The notes under the pieces are model-generated. The model was not told the DNA's origin and searched no databases. It saw nothing but the letters and a program-made list of their open reading frames with translations. A DNA stretch of 50,120 bases from Phycisphaeraceae bacterium (GTDB lineage Bacteria; Planctomycetota; Phycisphaerae; Phycisphaerales; Phycisphaeraceae), in the NCBI GenBank assembly GCA_002686995.1, contig NYZC01000163.1, positions 1 to 50,120 of the forward strand, in the 5' to 3' direction. The position numbers and the translations under genes are program-made. Positions 17,087-25,800 of the stretch are shown piece by piece; position 1 is the stretch's first letter, and each line of letters starts with the position of its first letter.

Positions 17087-17245
17087 GGCGAACCGCGCGG
17101 CGTCAGCCCGCGGATCGGACGTGCGTCACTTCGGTGCGCGGCGCAGGCCGGTCGTATCGGATCAAGCCGTTGCGCGGTGAAGGTCGGGTTTCGGCATGAC
17201 GCCCCCATGCCATTCGACCCGCGGGCTGACGCCGCGCGGTTCGCC
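17087..17245. repeat. Palindromic intergenic element, copy 1
   Basis: Two inverted arms of about 32 bp lie at 17087-17119 and 17214-17245, differing at one or two bases. Each arm carries two internal palindromes, CCGCGCGG and CCCGCGGG (the latter as CCGCGG in the left arm). The roughly 95-nt loop resembles that of copy 2, sharing GGACGTGCG near the left arm and GATGACGCCC near the right. It fills most of the gap between pyk and the Rieske gene. Confidence 0.9.
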
Positions 17246-17365
17246 AGTGGCCCGCGCGCAATGCGCTGGCGACCCCCGGCTGAGCCTGCTGACGCCCACG
17301 ATACGCCAGTCTCGTGCGCCAATCACTGCAATTACCCATCCGTCCTTCGAACTCCCACCGCGACA

Positions 17366-17371
17366 TATAAT
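17366..17371 (+). promoter_or_regulatory. Leaderless -10 element of the Rieske gene
   Basis: TATAAT at 17366-17371 is followed by TCCCCC and then the ATG at 17378. The spacing predicts transcription starting at the A of ATG. No Shine-Dalgarno is present. Confidence 0.6.
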
Positions 17372-17377
17372 TCCCCC

Positions 17378-19156
17378 ATGAGCACCACCACCTCCGCCAA
17401 TGCGCCCTCCGACCTCATGGACGTCTGTGCCGTCGACGAGATCGAGGACGGCGCCTACAAGCTCACGCGCTACGCGGGTACGCCGGTCGCGGTGTTTCGA
17501 AACGCCGGCAAGGTGTTCGCCATCGACAACCGTTGTCCGCACATGGGGTTTCCGCTTTGCAAGGGACAGGTGCACGAAGGCATCGTCGTGTGCCCCTGGC
17601 ATCACTGGAAGTTCGATCTTGCGACCGGTGGATGCTTTACCGTCAGCGAGTACGACGTCACGTCGTACAACGTCGTCGAGCGCGACGGCCGTCTGCTGAT
17701 CGGACCGCCCGCGCCGGACCGCGAGCAGCGCATGTTCGACCGTTACGAGGACGAGCTGCGCGAGGGGCTCAAGGCCGCCGACGCGTTCCAACTGGCGAAG
17801 GCCGTCACGCGCTACCTTCAGGCGGGCGGCGACGCGCAGCGGCTCGTGCGCTTCGCGGCGGAGACGGCGTTCGGGCTGCAAGCGGGCGGGCCCGGCGGAA
17901 GCTGGGCCGGGCTCACGTCGCTTGCCAACGCCGCGCACATGAGCCGCGCCCTCGATGGCGAAACCCGGGTCCTCGGCATGGTGCAGGCGATGCGCGAGAT
18001 GTCGCGCGTCATCAGCGGCGCGGCGCCGCGCCGTCCGGTGCGACCCCTGGAGCCGCTCGAGAAGAACGATCCCGAGCGGCTCCGCCACCTATTGCTCTAC
18101 TTCGCCGACAAGCGCACGACGGTCGGCGTCGAGCGCTGCCTGGCCACCCTCGTCGCCATGGACCTTCCGCCGGAGACGGTCGCACACTGGGCGTTCGAAG
18201 CGATCGCGCAGCACCTGTACCCGTCCGGCGGGCACCCCCACGATTTCCTGTACCGCTGCTTCGATCTGCTGGACCAGATCGGCTGGAACTTCGCGCCGAC
18301 GGCGCTCGGCACGCTCGCCGCGACGATCGCCGGCGCCGACTGGGCCGAGCAGTCCGAGCCGTGGTCGCCCTACGTCGATCGTCTCTTCGACATCCGCCGA
18401 CGCCTCACCGACGGCGCGTTGAAACCAGGGCCGGGCGGCGCCGACACGAACGCGCTCGGCCATCGCCTCGCGGAGGCAGACCGCCTCGAAGTTCTCGACA
18501 CGCTCGAGCAGGCGCTGCAGGACGGCGCCAGCGCCGAAGATCTGAGCCGCGCTCTGAACATCGGCTGGATGATGCGCCTCGCCCGGTTCGCGCTCGTCAA
18601 CGAGACCGACTGGGCGCAGGTCTTCCACGGCGTGATCGCCGCCGACTCGATCGACCAGGCGATCCGCCGGTTCGGCCCCTCACCCGCCCTGATCGCGTGC
18701 GTCTTCGACAGCGCCGTCGCCCTCGCGCTCACGCAGAGCCTCAACCTGCCGATGCCGCGGCTTCCCGATCCGGCGAAACCGGGCGACCTGCCTGTCGACG
18801 ACCCCGACGCGCTGCTGGCCATGATGGCCGACTGCCTGGAGCTGCGCCAGCCGGATCGTGCCGGCGCCTGCGTCGCGCACTACGTCCTGAAAGGTCATTC
18901 GCCGAAGGCGCTGATCTCGGCCATGATCGCCGCGATGCTCCGCGAGGACGGCGACTTCCACACGTTCCAGACGATGCGCGCCACCCTGAACCAGTTCGAG
19001 GCGCTCGAATCTGATCCGCAGCGCTACCTGACCCTGGTCGGTCTGGCCCGCATGTTCGCCGCCCAGCGCATGCGCCGCAGCGTCCTGATGAGCACGCGGT
19101 TCGCGCTGAAGCTGTCGAAGGGCGAGTACCTCGCCGGCGGGGATGATGATGAGTAA
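17378..19156 (+). CDS. Rieske [2Fe-2S] protein with a long helical C-terminal domain
   Basis: The first 105 residues are a Rieske ferredoxin-like domain binding a 2Fe-2S cluster: CPHMGFPL (Cys53, His55) and CPWHHWKFD (Cys72, His75). The remaining roughly 480 residues are rich in helices and histidines (for example AHWAFEAIAQHLYPSGGHPH) and resemble nothing I can name with confidence. There is no signal peptide or membrane segment, so it is probably cytoplasmic. The frame is open upstream into the palindromic element, but homology starts after the ATG at 17378, which sits 6 nt past a TATAAT box. An oxidoreductase in which the Rieske centre feeds electrons to the C-terminal domain is possible; this is inference. 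Confidence 0.85.
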   Translation: MSTTTSANAPSDLMDVCAVDEIEDGAYKLTRYAGTPVAVFRNAGKVFAIDNRCPHMGFPLCKGQVHEGIVVCPWHHWKFDLATGGCFTVSEYDVTSYNVVERDGRLLIGPPAPDREQRMFDRYEDELREGLKAADAFQLAKAVTRYLQAGGDAQRLVRFAAETAFGLQAGGPGGSWAGLTSLANAAHMSRALDGETRVLGMVQAMREMSRVISGAAPRRPVRPLEPLEKNDPERLRHLLLYFADKRTTVGVERCLATLVAMDLPPETVAHWAFEAIAQHLYPSGGHPHDFLYRCFDLLDQIGWNFAPTALGTLAATIAGADWAEQSEPWSPYVDRLFDIRRRLTDGALKPGPGGADTNALGHRLAEADRLEVLDTLEQALQDGASAEDLSRALNIGWMMRLARFALVNETDWAQVFHGVIAADSIDQAIRRFGPSPALIACVFDSAVALALTQSLNLPMPRLPDPAKPGDLPVDDPDALLAMMADCLELRQPDRAGACVAHYVLKGHSPKALISAMIAAMLREDGDFHTFQTMRATLNQFEALESDPQRYLTLVGLARMFAAQRMRRSVLMSTRFALKLSKGEYLAGGDDDE

Positions 19157-19207
19157 GGCGCCTTGGCGCGAGCATAAGATCGGCAGCGCGAATCATCGAG
19201 CACGGGG

Positions 19208-19903
19208 ATGATGGACCGGCGCGCCTCCGTCCGCGGCACCATGGCCTTGATCGTCTGCGTCGTTGCCGGCTGCGACCTCCCTGAACCGGCCCCCGGAGTT
19301 CCGACCCCGTCCTCGCGAGCGCCGACGCCGGTACGACCCACGAAGCCCACGAGCCCGACGGATCTCACGGAACCGACCAGACCCACGCCGCCGCTCGTCG
19401 CCGCCGCGCGCTCACAGATCGGCAGAACCGTTCTTTACGATCCCTCTTATGTCGGGCTGGCCTACCCCGGCGGAGACGTCCCGATCGATCGCGGCGTCTG
19501 CACCGACGTCGTCATCCGCGCCTTGCGCGATGCGTTCGACCTGGACCTGCAGCGTCTCGTGCACGAAGACATGAAGTCCGCGTTCGCCTCATACCCGACG
19601 ATATGGGGACTCAAGAGGCCGGATCGCAACATCGACCACCGGCGCGTTCCGAACCTTCGCCGCTACTTCGAACGTCAAGGGTACGCCCTTGCGGTCAGGA
19701 TGGACAAGGGCCGCTTCCTGCCTGGAGATCTCGTCACCTGCACGGTGGCCAACCGCCCGCACATCATGATCGCCAGCGACCGATACGGCCGCGCCGGCAT
19801 CCCCCTGGTGATTCACAACATCGGGCGCGGCGCCCGGGAAGAGGACCGACTGCTCGAGTTTCCCCTCACGGGCCACTACCGCATTCAGGCGCCTCCCAAA
19901 TGA
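19208..19903 (+). CDS. DUF1287-family lipoprotein (NlpC/P60-like fold candidate)
   Basis: This 231-residue protein has a signal peptide ending in VAGC (Cys22), suggesting a lipoprotein. A proline/threonine-rich linker follows at about residues 25-62. The rest matches the DUF1287 pattern: ARSQIGRTVLYDPSYVGLAY, GGDVPIDRGVCTDVVIRALR with a conserved Cys, and LKRPDRNIDHRRVPNLRRYF with conserved histidines. The Cys-His arrangement is compatible with a papain-like amidase fold, but no activity is established for the family. It follows the Rieske gene by 51 nt and converges with the ABC operon. Two adjacent ATGs (19208 and 19211) are possible starts. Confidence 0.85.
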   Translation: MMDRRASVRGTMALIVCVVAGCDLPEPAPGVPTPSSRAPTPVRPTKPTSPTDLTEPTRPTPPLVAAARSQIGRTVLYDPSYVGLAYPGGDVPIDRGVCTDVVIRALRDAFDLDLQRLVHEDMKSAFASYPTIWGLKRPDRNIDHRRVPNLRRYFERQGYALAVRMDKGRFLPGDLVTCTVANRPHIMIASDRYGRAGIPLVIHNIGRGAREEDRLLEFPLTGHYRIQAPPK

Positions 19904-19936
19904 CGAATCACGTGTCGCCGACGGCAATCGCCTGAT

Positions 19937-20689
19937 TCACTCTCCCTCCTGCACCGTCACGCTCCCGACCCTGATGTCCATCTCCTCCCGGCTCTGCACC
20001 CGCTCGATGGCGCCGTCCTTCAGCCAGACGATGCGGTCGGAGACGGCGAGCATCTTGTGATCGTGCGTCGCGGTGATGACCGTGAGGCCGTCCTCGCGGC
20101 CGAGGCGGTGCAGCAGCTGAATGATCTGCTCGCCCGTGTTGAGATCGAGGTTGCCGGTCGGCTCGTCGGCGAGAATGATCGACGGGCGGTACACGAGCGC
20201 ACGGGCAATCGCCACGCGCTGCTGCTGGCCACCCGACAGCTCGTCGGGCCGGTGATCGAGACGATGCGCAAGCCCCACCCGGTCGAGGATCGCCTCGGCG
20301 CGCTGCTGGGCCTCGCGCTGTGCCACGCCGCCGAAGATGAGCGGCATCGCCACGTTCTCGACCGCCGTGTGCGACGCGATGAGGTTGTAGGCCTGGAAGA
20401 TGTACCCGATGTGGTGACCACGGAAATAGGCAAGCTGCCGTCGCGACAGCGACGTCAGGTCGAGACCGGCCACGGTGACACCGCCGGACGTCGGCAGGTC
20501 GAGCGCACCCAACATGTTGAACAGGGTGCTCTTGCCCGAACCCGACGGCCCCATGACGGACAGATACTCGCCCTGCCCGATATCCAGCCGCACCGCGCGC
20601 AGCGCATGCACCGTCGCGCTCGCCATGCGATAAGTCTTCGAGAGATCACGAATCTGAATGAATGCTTCCAAGGCTCGACCAGACAGCAT
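19937..20689 (-). CDS. ABC transporter ATPase (LolD/MacB type), last gene of the seven-gene set
   Basis: The protein has 250 residues. Walker A is [12 protein letters not shown] (about 47-58), the Q-loop [11 protein letters not shown], the signature [15 protein letters not shown], and Walker [13 protein letters not shown], followed by ITATHD. This is the LolD/MacB/FtsE-like subfamily that energises FtsX-type permeases by mechanotransmission. The start [10 protein letters not shown] at 20689 follows GGGGGAT. The next gene upstream, an OPT-like protein, does not use such an ATPase in known systems, so the partner is probably the FtsX part of the giant protein at 22823 or the permease at 28419. 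A heptamer repeat array lies just upstream. Confidence 0.92.
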   Translation of the reverse strand: MLSGRALEAFIQIRDLSKTYRMASATVHALRAVRLDIGQGEYLSVMGPSGSGKSTLFNMLGALDLPTSGGVTVAGLDLTSLSRRQLAYFRGHHIGYIFQAYNLIASHTAVENVAMPLIFGGVAQREAQQRAEAILDRVGLAHRLDHRPDELSGGQQQRVAIARALVYRPSIILADEPTGNLDLNTGEQIIQLLHRLGREDGLTVITATHDHKMLAVSDRIVWLKDGAIERVQSREEMDIRVGSVTVQEGE

Positions 20690-20705
20690 ACGCGATCCCC
20701 CCGAC

Positions 20706-20741
20706 CCTTCGACCTTTGACTTTCGACCTTTGACTTTCGAC
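20706..20741. repeat. Heptamer tandem array (CCTTCGA and variants)
   Basis: Five adjacent heptamers of the form C(C/T)TT(C/T)GA fill the gap between the ATPase and the OPT-like gene. The first is CCTTCGA, identical to the unit upstream of trmB at 25-67. Confidence 0.85.
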
Positions 20742-20742
20742 G

Positions 20743-22722
20743 CTAGTACGGCATCTGGATCACGGCCTTGCTCAGAAACGTGAATCCGACCCCGACCATC
20801 GTGATCAGCCCCGTCCCGCACGCGAAGCCGGCGAACACGACGGGCGTGTACTGCCGCCATCGCAGACCGAGGCGCCGCTGAAAGTAGTAGCGTCCGATCA
20901 GCGCTCCGATGAACTGCGGCACGATCACATGCGGAAGGCTCTGGCCGAGTCCGCGCACGACGCCGTATACGAGAAAGATCGGCAGTCCCAGTTGCGCAAG
21001 AACCGCGAACAGCAGCACGCCGAAGCCGAGCCCCGCACCGAGGTAGCGCCAGTCGAAGGCCTGCTCGAAGATCGAGAACTCGCCGAGCGTCGCGGTGTAC
21101 ATGATGCTCTGGTTGCGCGCCTGAAGCTCCCACATCCGTTCGGCGAACGGGTACACGCTCGACGGAATCTCGGCCAGGCCCCAGATGAAGTTCGCGAAAA
21201 AGATCGAGCTGACCAGGATGACGGGATAGAGCACGAGGCTCGACTTCCAGATGCTCGTGAACTTCGTGCCGGTCAGCTCGCACTGCCGGTAGAGCACCGT
21301 CATCTGCCCGTAGTTCGCGAAAGGCATCGGCAGGAACCACACCGCGACGCCCTGGTATCCGCTGAAGATGAGCGCGGCCTCGCGAATCATCGGGATCTCG
21401 ACGACCTCGCCCACCATGCCTTCGAGCCGCGCCGTGACGTAGCTGATCAGCGGGGTATAGCCGAATCCGAGCACGACCAGCACCGTCATCACGCCGGGAT
21501 GCCAGTCGATCAGCATGCCGCACACCAGGATGTAGACGGTCGTCGTGAAGACGTAGCATCCAATCACGAACCACGCCCGCATGTCGCCGCGCCCTTTCGG
21601 CGGAGCGGCCGCCGCCCGGTCCTCCGCACGCATCCGGCGCGCCCGCCTGAGGCTGCGGACCACCTGCCCGAGACCGATCGCCGCGATGGCGAGGGACACG
21701 CCGATCGTGAAGCTGAAGTAGAAATCGACGTTGTTCTTGAACAGCGTCGCCACCGTGTCGTCGCCGCTGCGCCACGAGTCGAGCACGCCTTGGTCGTAGA
21801 GGATCGGGTTGAGCACGACGGTCACGATCAGCCCGAGCAGGCTGCCCAGCATCGCGAAGTAGGGCAGCACCATCCCGATGAGCAGGTTGCCCAGGTCCCA
21901 CGACATGCCGGTCGCCACCGCAGGCAGGTAGTCCTGCGTCTTGTCGGTGAAGTCGCTGAACGGGATGGGCAGGATCATGATCGGCTCGCCGAGCAGCGCG
22001 CCGGTCACCGTCGGCAGCAGCAGGTACACGGAGCCGAACAGCATGCCCAGCGTGGCGCCGATCGAGAAGACGCGCCATCTCCAGGACTGCTCGTGGTCCG
22101 CGCCCGTCTCGTCGTCGTCGACCGCGAGGGCCATCACGCCCTGGGCGCCGACCGGCGCGATGGGGAACGGCAGCTTCTCGATATCGCTGGTCAGCCGGAA
22201 CAGGCCGTAACCGAGCACGAGGTTGGTGAGCTGGCTGAAGAACGTGCCGAAGACGATCAGGCCGATCACGGGCAGCCAGTCGACATGAAAGAAGCTTCGC
22301 TCGGCGTAGGAGGAGGACTCGGGCGCCGGCGCGAACCACGTCGGAATCTGCTCGGCGATGCCCATCTCGATCGCGGCGTCGCTGCGCGCGAAGAACTGGT
22401 TCCACAGCAGTCCCGAGAAGGGCATGGAAAGCGCCGCGCCGGACATGAAGAACAGGACGAACACCTCGGGGCGCCTGAGGTCCCGATTCGCCCGGCGGGC
22501 AACCTCGATGAAGAGAATGACCGTCACCCACTGCGCGGCGGGCCCGAGCCCCTGGCCCGCGAGCAGCCCCATGTACATCGCGCCGGGCACCATGAGCACC
22601 GCGATGAAGACCGACGCGAGCAGCGCCATCACGCTGAAGCCGTCGGAGAACTTCGACGGCACCTGCATGAGGTCGCGAAACTCCTCGAGCTCGCGGTCGG
22701 ACCTGCGCGGATCGTCGGCCAT
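20743..22722 (-). CDS. OPT-like polytopic membrane protein
   Basis: This 659-residue protein has at least a dozen hydrophobic segments spread over its length. Features such as GAMYMGLLAGQGLGPAAQWV, LFRLTSDIEKLPFPIAPVGA and LSYVTARLEG-like loops (SYVTARLEGMVGE) recall the oligopeptide transporter (OPT) superfamily or the related DUF6785-type planctomycete proteins. I do not see the full OPT signature, so the assignment is tentative. The N-terminus (MADDPRRSDRELEEF) is cytoplasmic in style, with no signal peptide. TACAAC lies 10 nt before the ATG, so a weak internal promoter is possible. Placement between the giant M28-FtsX gene and an ATPase suggests a linked role in peptide or metal-chelate movement. 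Confidence 0.7.
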   Translation of the reverse strand: MADDPRRSDRELEEFRDLMQVPSKFSDGFSVMALLASVFIAVLMVPGAMYMGLLAGQGLGPAAQWVTVILFIEVARRANRDLRRPEVFVLFFMSGAALSMPFSGLLWNQFFARSDAAIEMGIAEQIPTWFAPAPESSSYAERSFFHVDWLPVIGLIVFGTFFSQLTNLVLGYGLFRLTSDIEKLPFPIAPVGAQGVMALAVDDDETGADHEQSWRWRVFSIGATLGMLFGSVYLLLPTVTGALLGEPIMILPIPFSDFTDKTQDYLPAVATGMSWDLGNLLIGMVLPYFAMLGSLLGLIVTVVLNPILYDQGVLDSWRSGDDTVATLFKNNVDFYFSFTIGVSLAIAAIGLGQVVRSLRRARRMRAEDRAAAAPPKGRGDMRAWFVIGCYVFTTTVYILVCGMLIDWHPGVMTVLVVLGFGYTPLISYVTARLEGMVGEVVEIPMIREAALIFSGYQGVAVWFLPMPFANYGQMTVLYRQCELTGTKFTSIWKSSLVLYPVILVSSIFFANFIWGLAEIPSSVYPFAERMWELQARNQSIMYTATLGEFSIFEQAFDWRYLGAGLGFGVLLFAVLAQLGLPIFLVYGVVRGLGQSLPHVIVPQFIGALIGRYYFQRRLGLRWRQYTPVVFAGFACGTGLITMVGVGFTFLSKAVIQMPY

Positions 22723-22822
22723 GGAGCGTTCCGTTGTAGCGACTCAGTCGGGTGACTTCACGCACTCGTGCCGTCTGCCACCGCTGACACGGTACGACGG
22801 TCACGGTTCCCGCAGCGCGCCG

Positions 22823-25800
22823 TCAGCCTTCCAGCGTGCGGCGACGATAGATCTCCATCGTGTCGTGCGGCAGCGATCTCCAGATCAACAGCTGGCGGCG
22901 AAGGTCGTTGAGCAGGATCTGGTTCAGCCGCCGCCAGTCCTTCGGCTGGCCCGACCGGCGCTCGAGGCGAATGGTGATCTCCTCGATGCCCTCGATGCCG
23001 CTGGCCCGTCGGCGCATCCGGAAGTCCTGGGTCACGCCGAGATCAAACGGCGCAAGCGCGATCAGCGCGTCGAGGCCCAGCGCATCGCGGTCGCGCCGGG
23101 CCAGCGCCACGTCGCGCGCGAGGAAGATGCCGAGACCGGTGTCGGCGTACGCGTCGAAGTGCTCCTTCAGGTAGCCGACGATGCCCACGAAGTCGTAGTT
23201 CGAGACCGTGAAGGGAAACGTGAGGTCGAGCACGTCGCCCTCGGGCGCGGGCAGGCGCCAGGCGCGCATGATGCCCGGGTTGGCGCTGCGCGACGCGCGC
23301 ACCGCCGGGTAGATCGCCGAAACGAGCACCGTCGCCATCACGATGAGAATCGCCACCATCGTGTTCGTCGACGAATAGTTCATCTGCGGCGCGGCGATCC
23401 AGCCGAAACCGGCCGTGACGGCAAGGACTTTCGTCACCGCCTGGGCGAGCAGATAGCCGCCGAGTCCGCCGACGATGGCGTACACCATCGCCTCCGCGAA
23501 GAAGAGCCCGGCGACGTGAGCCGGCGCGAGCCCCAGGGCGCTGAAGCTGTAGATCTCGCGCTCGCGATCGGCCACCGAGCCGAGCATCGTCCCGAACACC
23601 ACCAGCCCGCCCAGCAGCAGCGGAAAAACGAGGTCGCCGGCCCGGCTTGCCCGGACGACCGGCCCGAGCACGTGGCGGTAGACGCCGTCCGCCAGCGTGG
23701 CGACGACCGGATCGCGGACGGTCCGGGCAAGATCACCCGCAATCGCCGCGGCGCCCGCTCGATCCGGCGGATACAGGTGCACCATGTGCAGCGCGCCGCC
23801 GAGGCGCCGGGCCGTCGCGTTCGAGACGATCGCCACCGTGTCCGGAAGCATGGTCGTCCACTCCGGCACCGGCTCGGCCGGCAGCGCCGTGGGATCGGCC
23901 GGCGGCGGGCGCACCTCAGTGCGCGCGTCGTGGTCGTCACGGAAGCGCGCCGGCAGGATGGATCCTCCATCGGGATCCGATACCGCGGCAAGCGAGGCCG
24001 CGTCCATCGTGCCAACCACCTCGAGCGGCACGCCGCCGATCAGCACGCGCTCTCCGACCTCGACGCCGACGCGATCCGCCGCCGCGCGTGTGATCAGTAC
24101 GCCGCCCTCGAGTCGCGCGGGCGACCCGAGCAGGTCGCGCAGATCGTGACGCGCGTCGAGCTCGGCCGGCTCGAGCCCCATCACCCCGCCTATCGGCATC
24201 GGCCGTGTGCCGTCCTCCCGCGTCACCAGCGCGACATCGTCCCGTTTCGGTTCGGGTACGAGCCAGTAACGGGGGCAGACGACGACTTGTGACGACCAGC
24301 GGTGACCGAGCAGGTCGAGCATGCTGTCCGGCACCGGCGTCCGGTTCACGCGCACGTACTGCACCGCCGGGTACGGCGGCGCCGGCCTGACGTAGAGGCG
24401 CAGCAGCCCGATCTCCGTGTCGAACGATGCGAAGCAGAGGATCGTGAACGTCAGCAGCACGATGGTGAGGGCGGTGAGGCCCGTGCGCAAGGGACGACGG
24501 CGCATCGTAGAGATGCCCATGCCGACCGCTGCGAGGATCGTACCGAAGCGCGACACGTCGGCGGAATGCAGCGTCGTCGTGAGCCCTTGCAGCACCTTCA
24601 GCTCGACCTCGAACTTGCGCAGAAGAATGAAGATCGCCATCATCGACAGGGTCAGGATCGAGAACGCGAGGAAGATGATCAGCGGCGTCGGGGCGACGGC
24701 AAACGCGGGATGCGTCGCGTACAGGATGGCGAAGACCAGCGCGAAGAACAGGCCGAACCAGGCGATCTGCCGGTAGACGCTCACCGAGCCGATCACGAGG
24801 CGCTCCACGGCAAACGCGAACGGCACCGAAAGCGCCAGGAGCACCAGCACCGCGTGCACGAGATCGTCGAGGGCGCTCCGCGCCTGCCTGTAGACCGTGC
24901 GCGCAGTAAGAAACGCCGCCGCCGCGAGCGCATCGTGCCGCGCCACGTTCCCGGTGCGCTCGGCGTCGCGCAGCAGGTCCTCCACCCGCCGATGGAGGCG
25001 CTCCACAGATCGGTTCGCCACCCCCTCGTTCCGGAGCACCTGGAGCCGCGCCTCGTTGAGGCGCCACAGGTCTGTCGCGGACCGCGGCGCGCTGCGCTGC
25101 GGCGACGCCCCGATGGCGACGAGGCCGGTCCCCTTGCGTACGTCGCCGCTCGTGTCCGTCGCACTGCCCGTCAGGCGATCGGGACCGTTGAGCAACGCGA
25201 CCGCCGACTCGAGACCAAACAGCTTGACCGATGCAATGCGCTCGTCGGCGAACCACCACGCGACGCCGTCGATCGCGCCGCCGTTGTGCCGGTTCCGGTC
25301 GATGCGGCCGTCCGTCACGGCGTTGAGCACGCTCGGGGGCCAGACCTGAACCTGCGGCGGCAGCACCATGGCGCCGCTCCGGCCGCGAACAAGGTGGACG
25401 CGGTGCTTCAGCTTGTTGTTCGACGCGAAGTCGCCGAACAGCGTCTCGTCCGACCGCGACGCGAGGGCAAAACCCGTCGGGACCGAATCCCCGTATTCGA
25501 GTTCGTAGGTGCCGTTCGCGTCGCACAGCAGCACGCGAAAATCATCGAACGCGTACGGTCGCTGAATCATGGTCTCGTACCTGATACGCGGCGCGACATA
25601 CGCCTGGATGACGGCGCCGCCGACCGGGAAGTTCGCCGCGCTGCCGCGCCGGCTCGCCATCGCCATCGGTCCCCGCGCGCGCCGGCCGTCGAACGTGGGG
25701 ACCAGTCGCTGCGCCACGGTGTCGATCGACGCCGGCTGCGACAGGACCGCCGCATCAGCGACGTGATGCAGCATGGGGCCGATGCGATTCGCCTGGGCCC

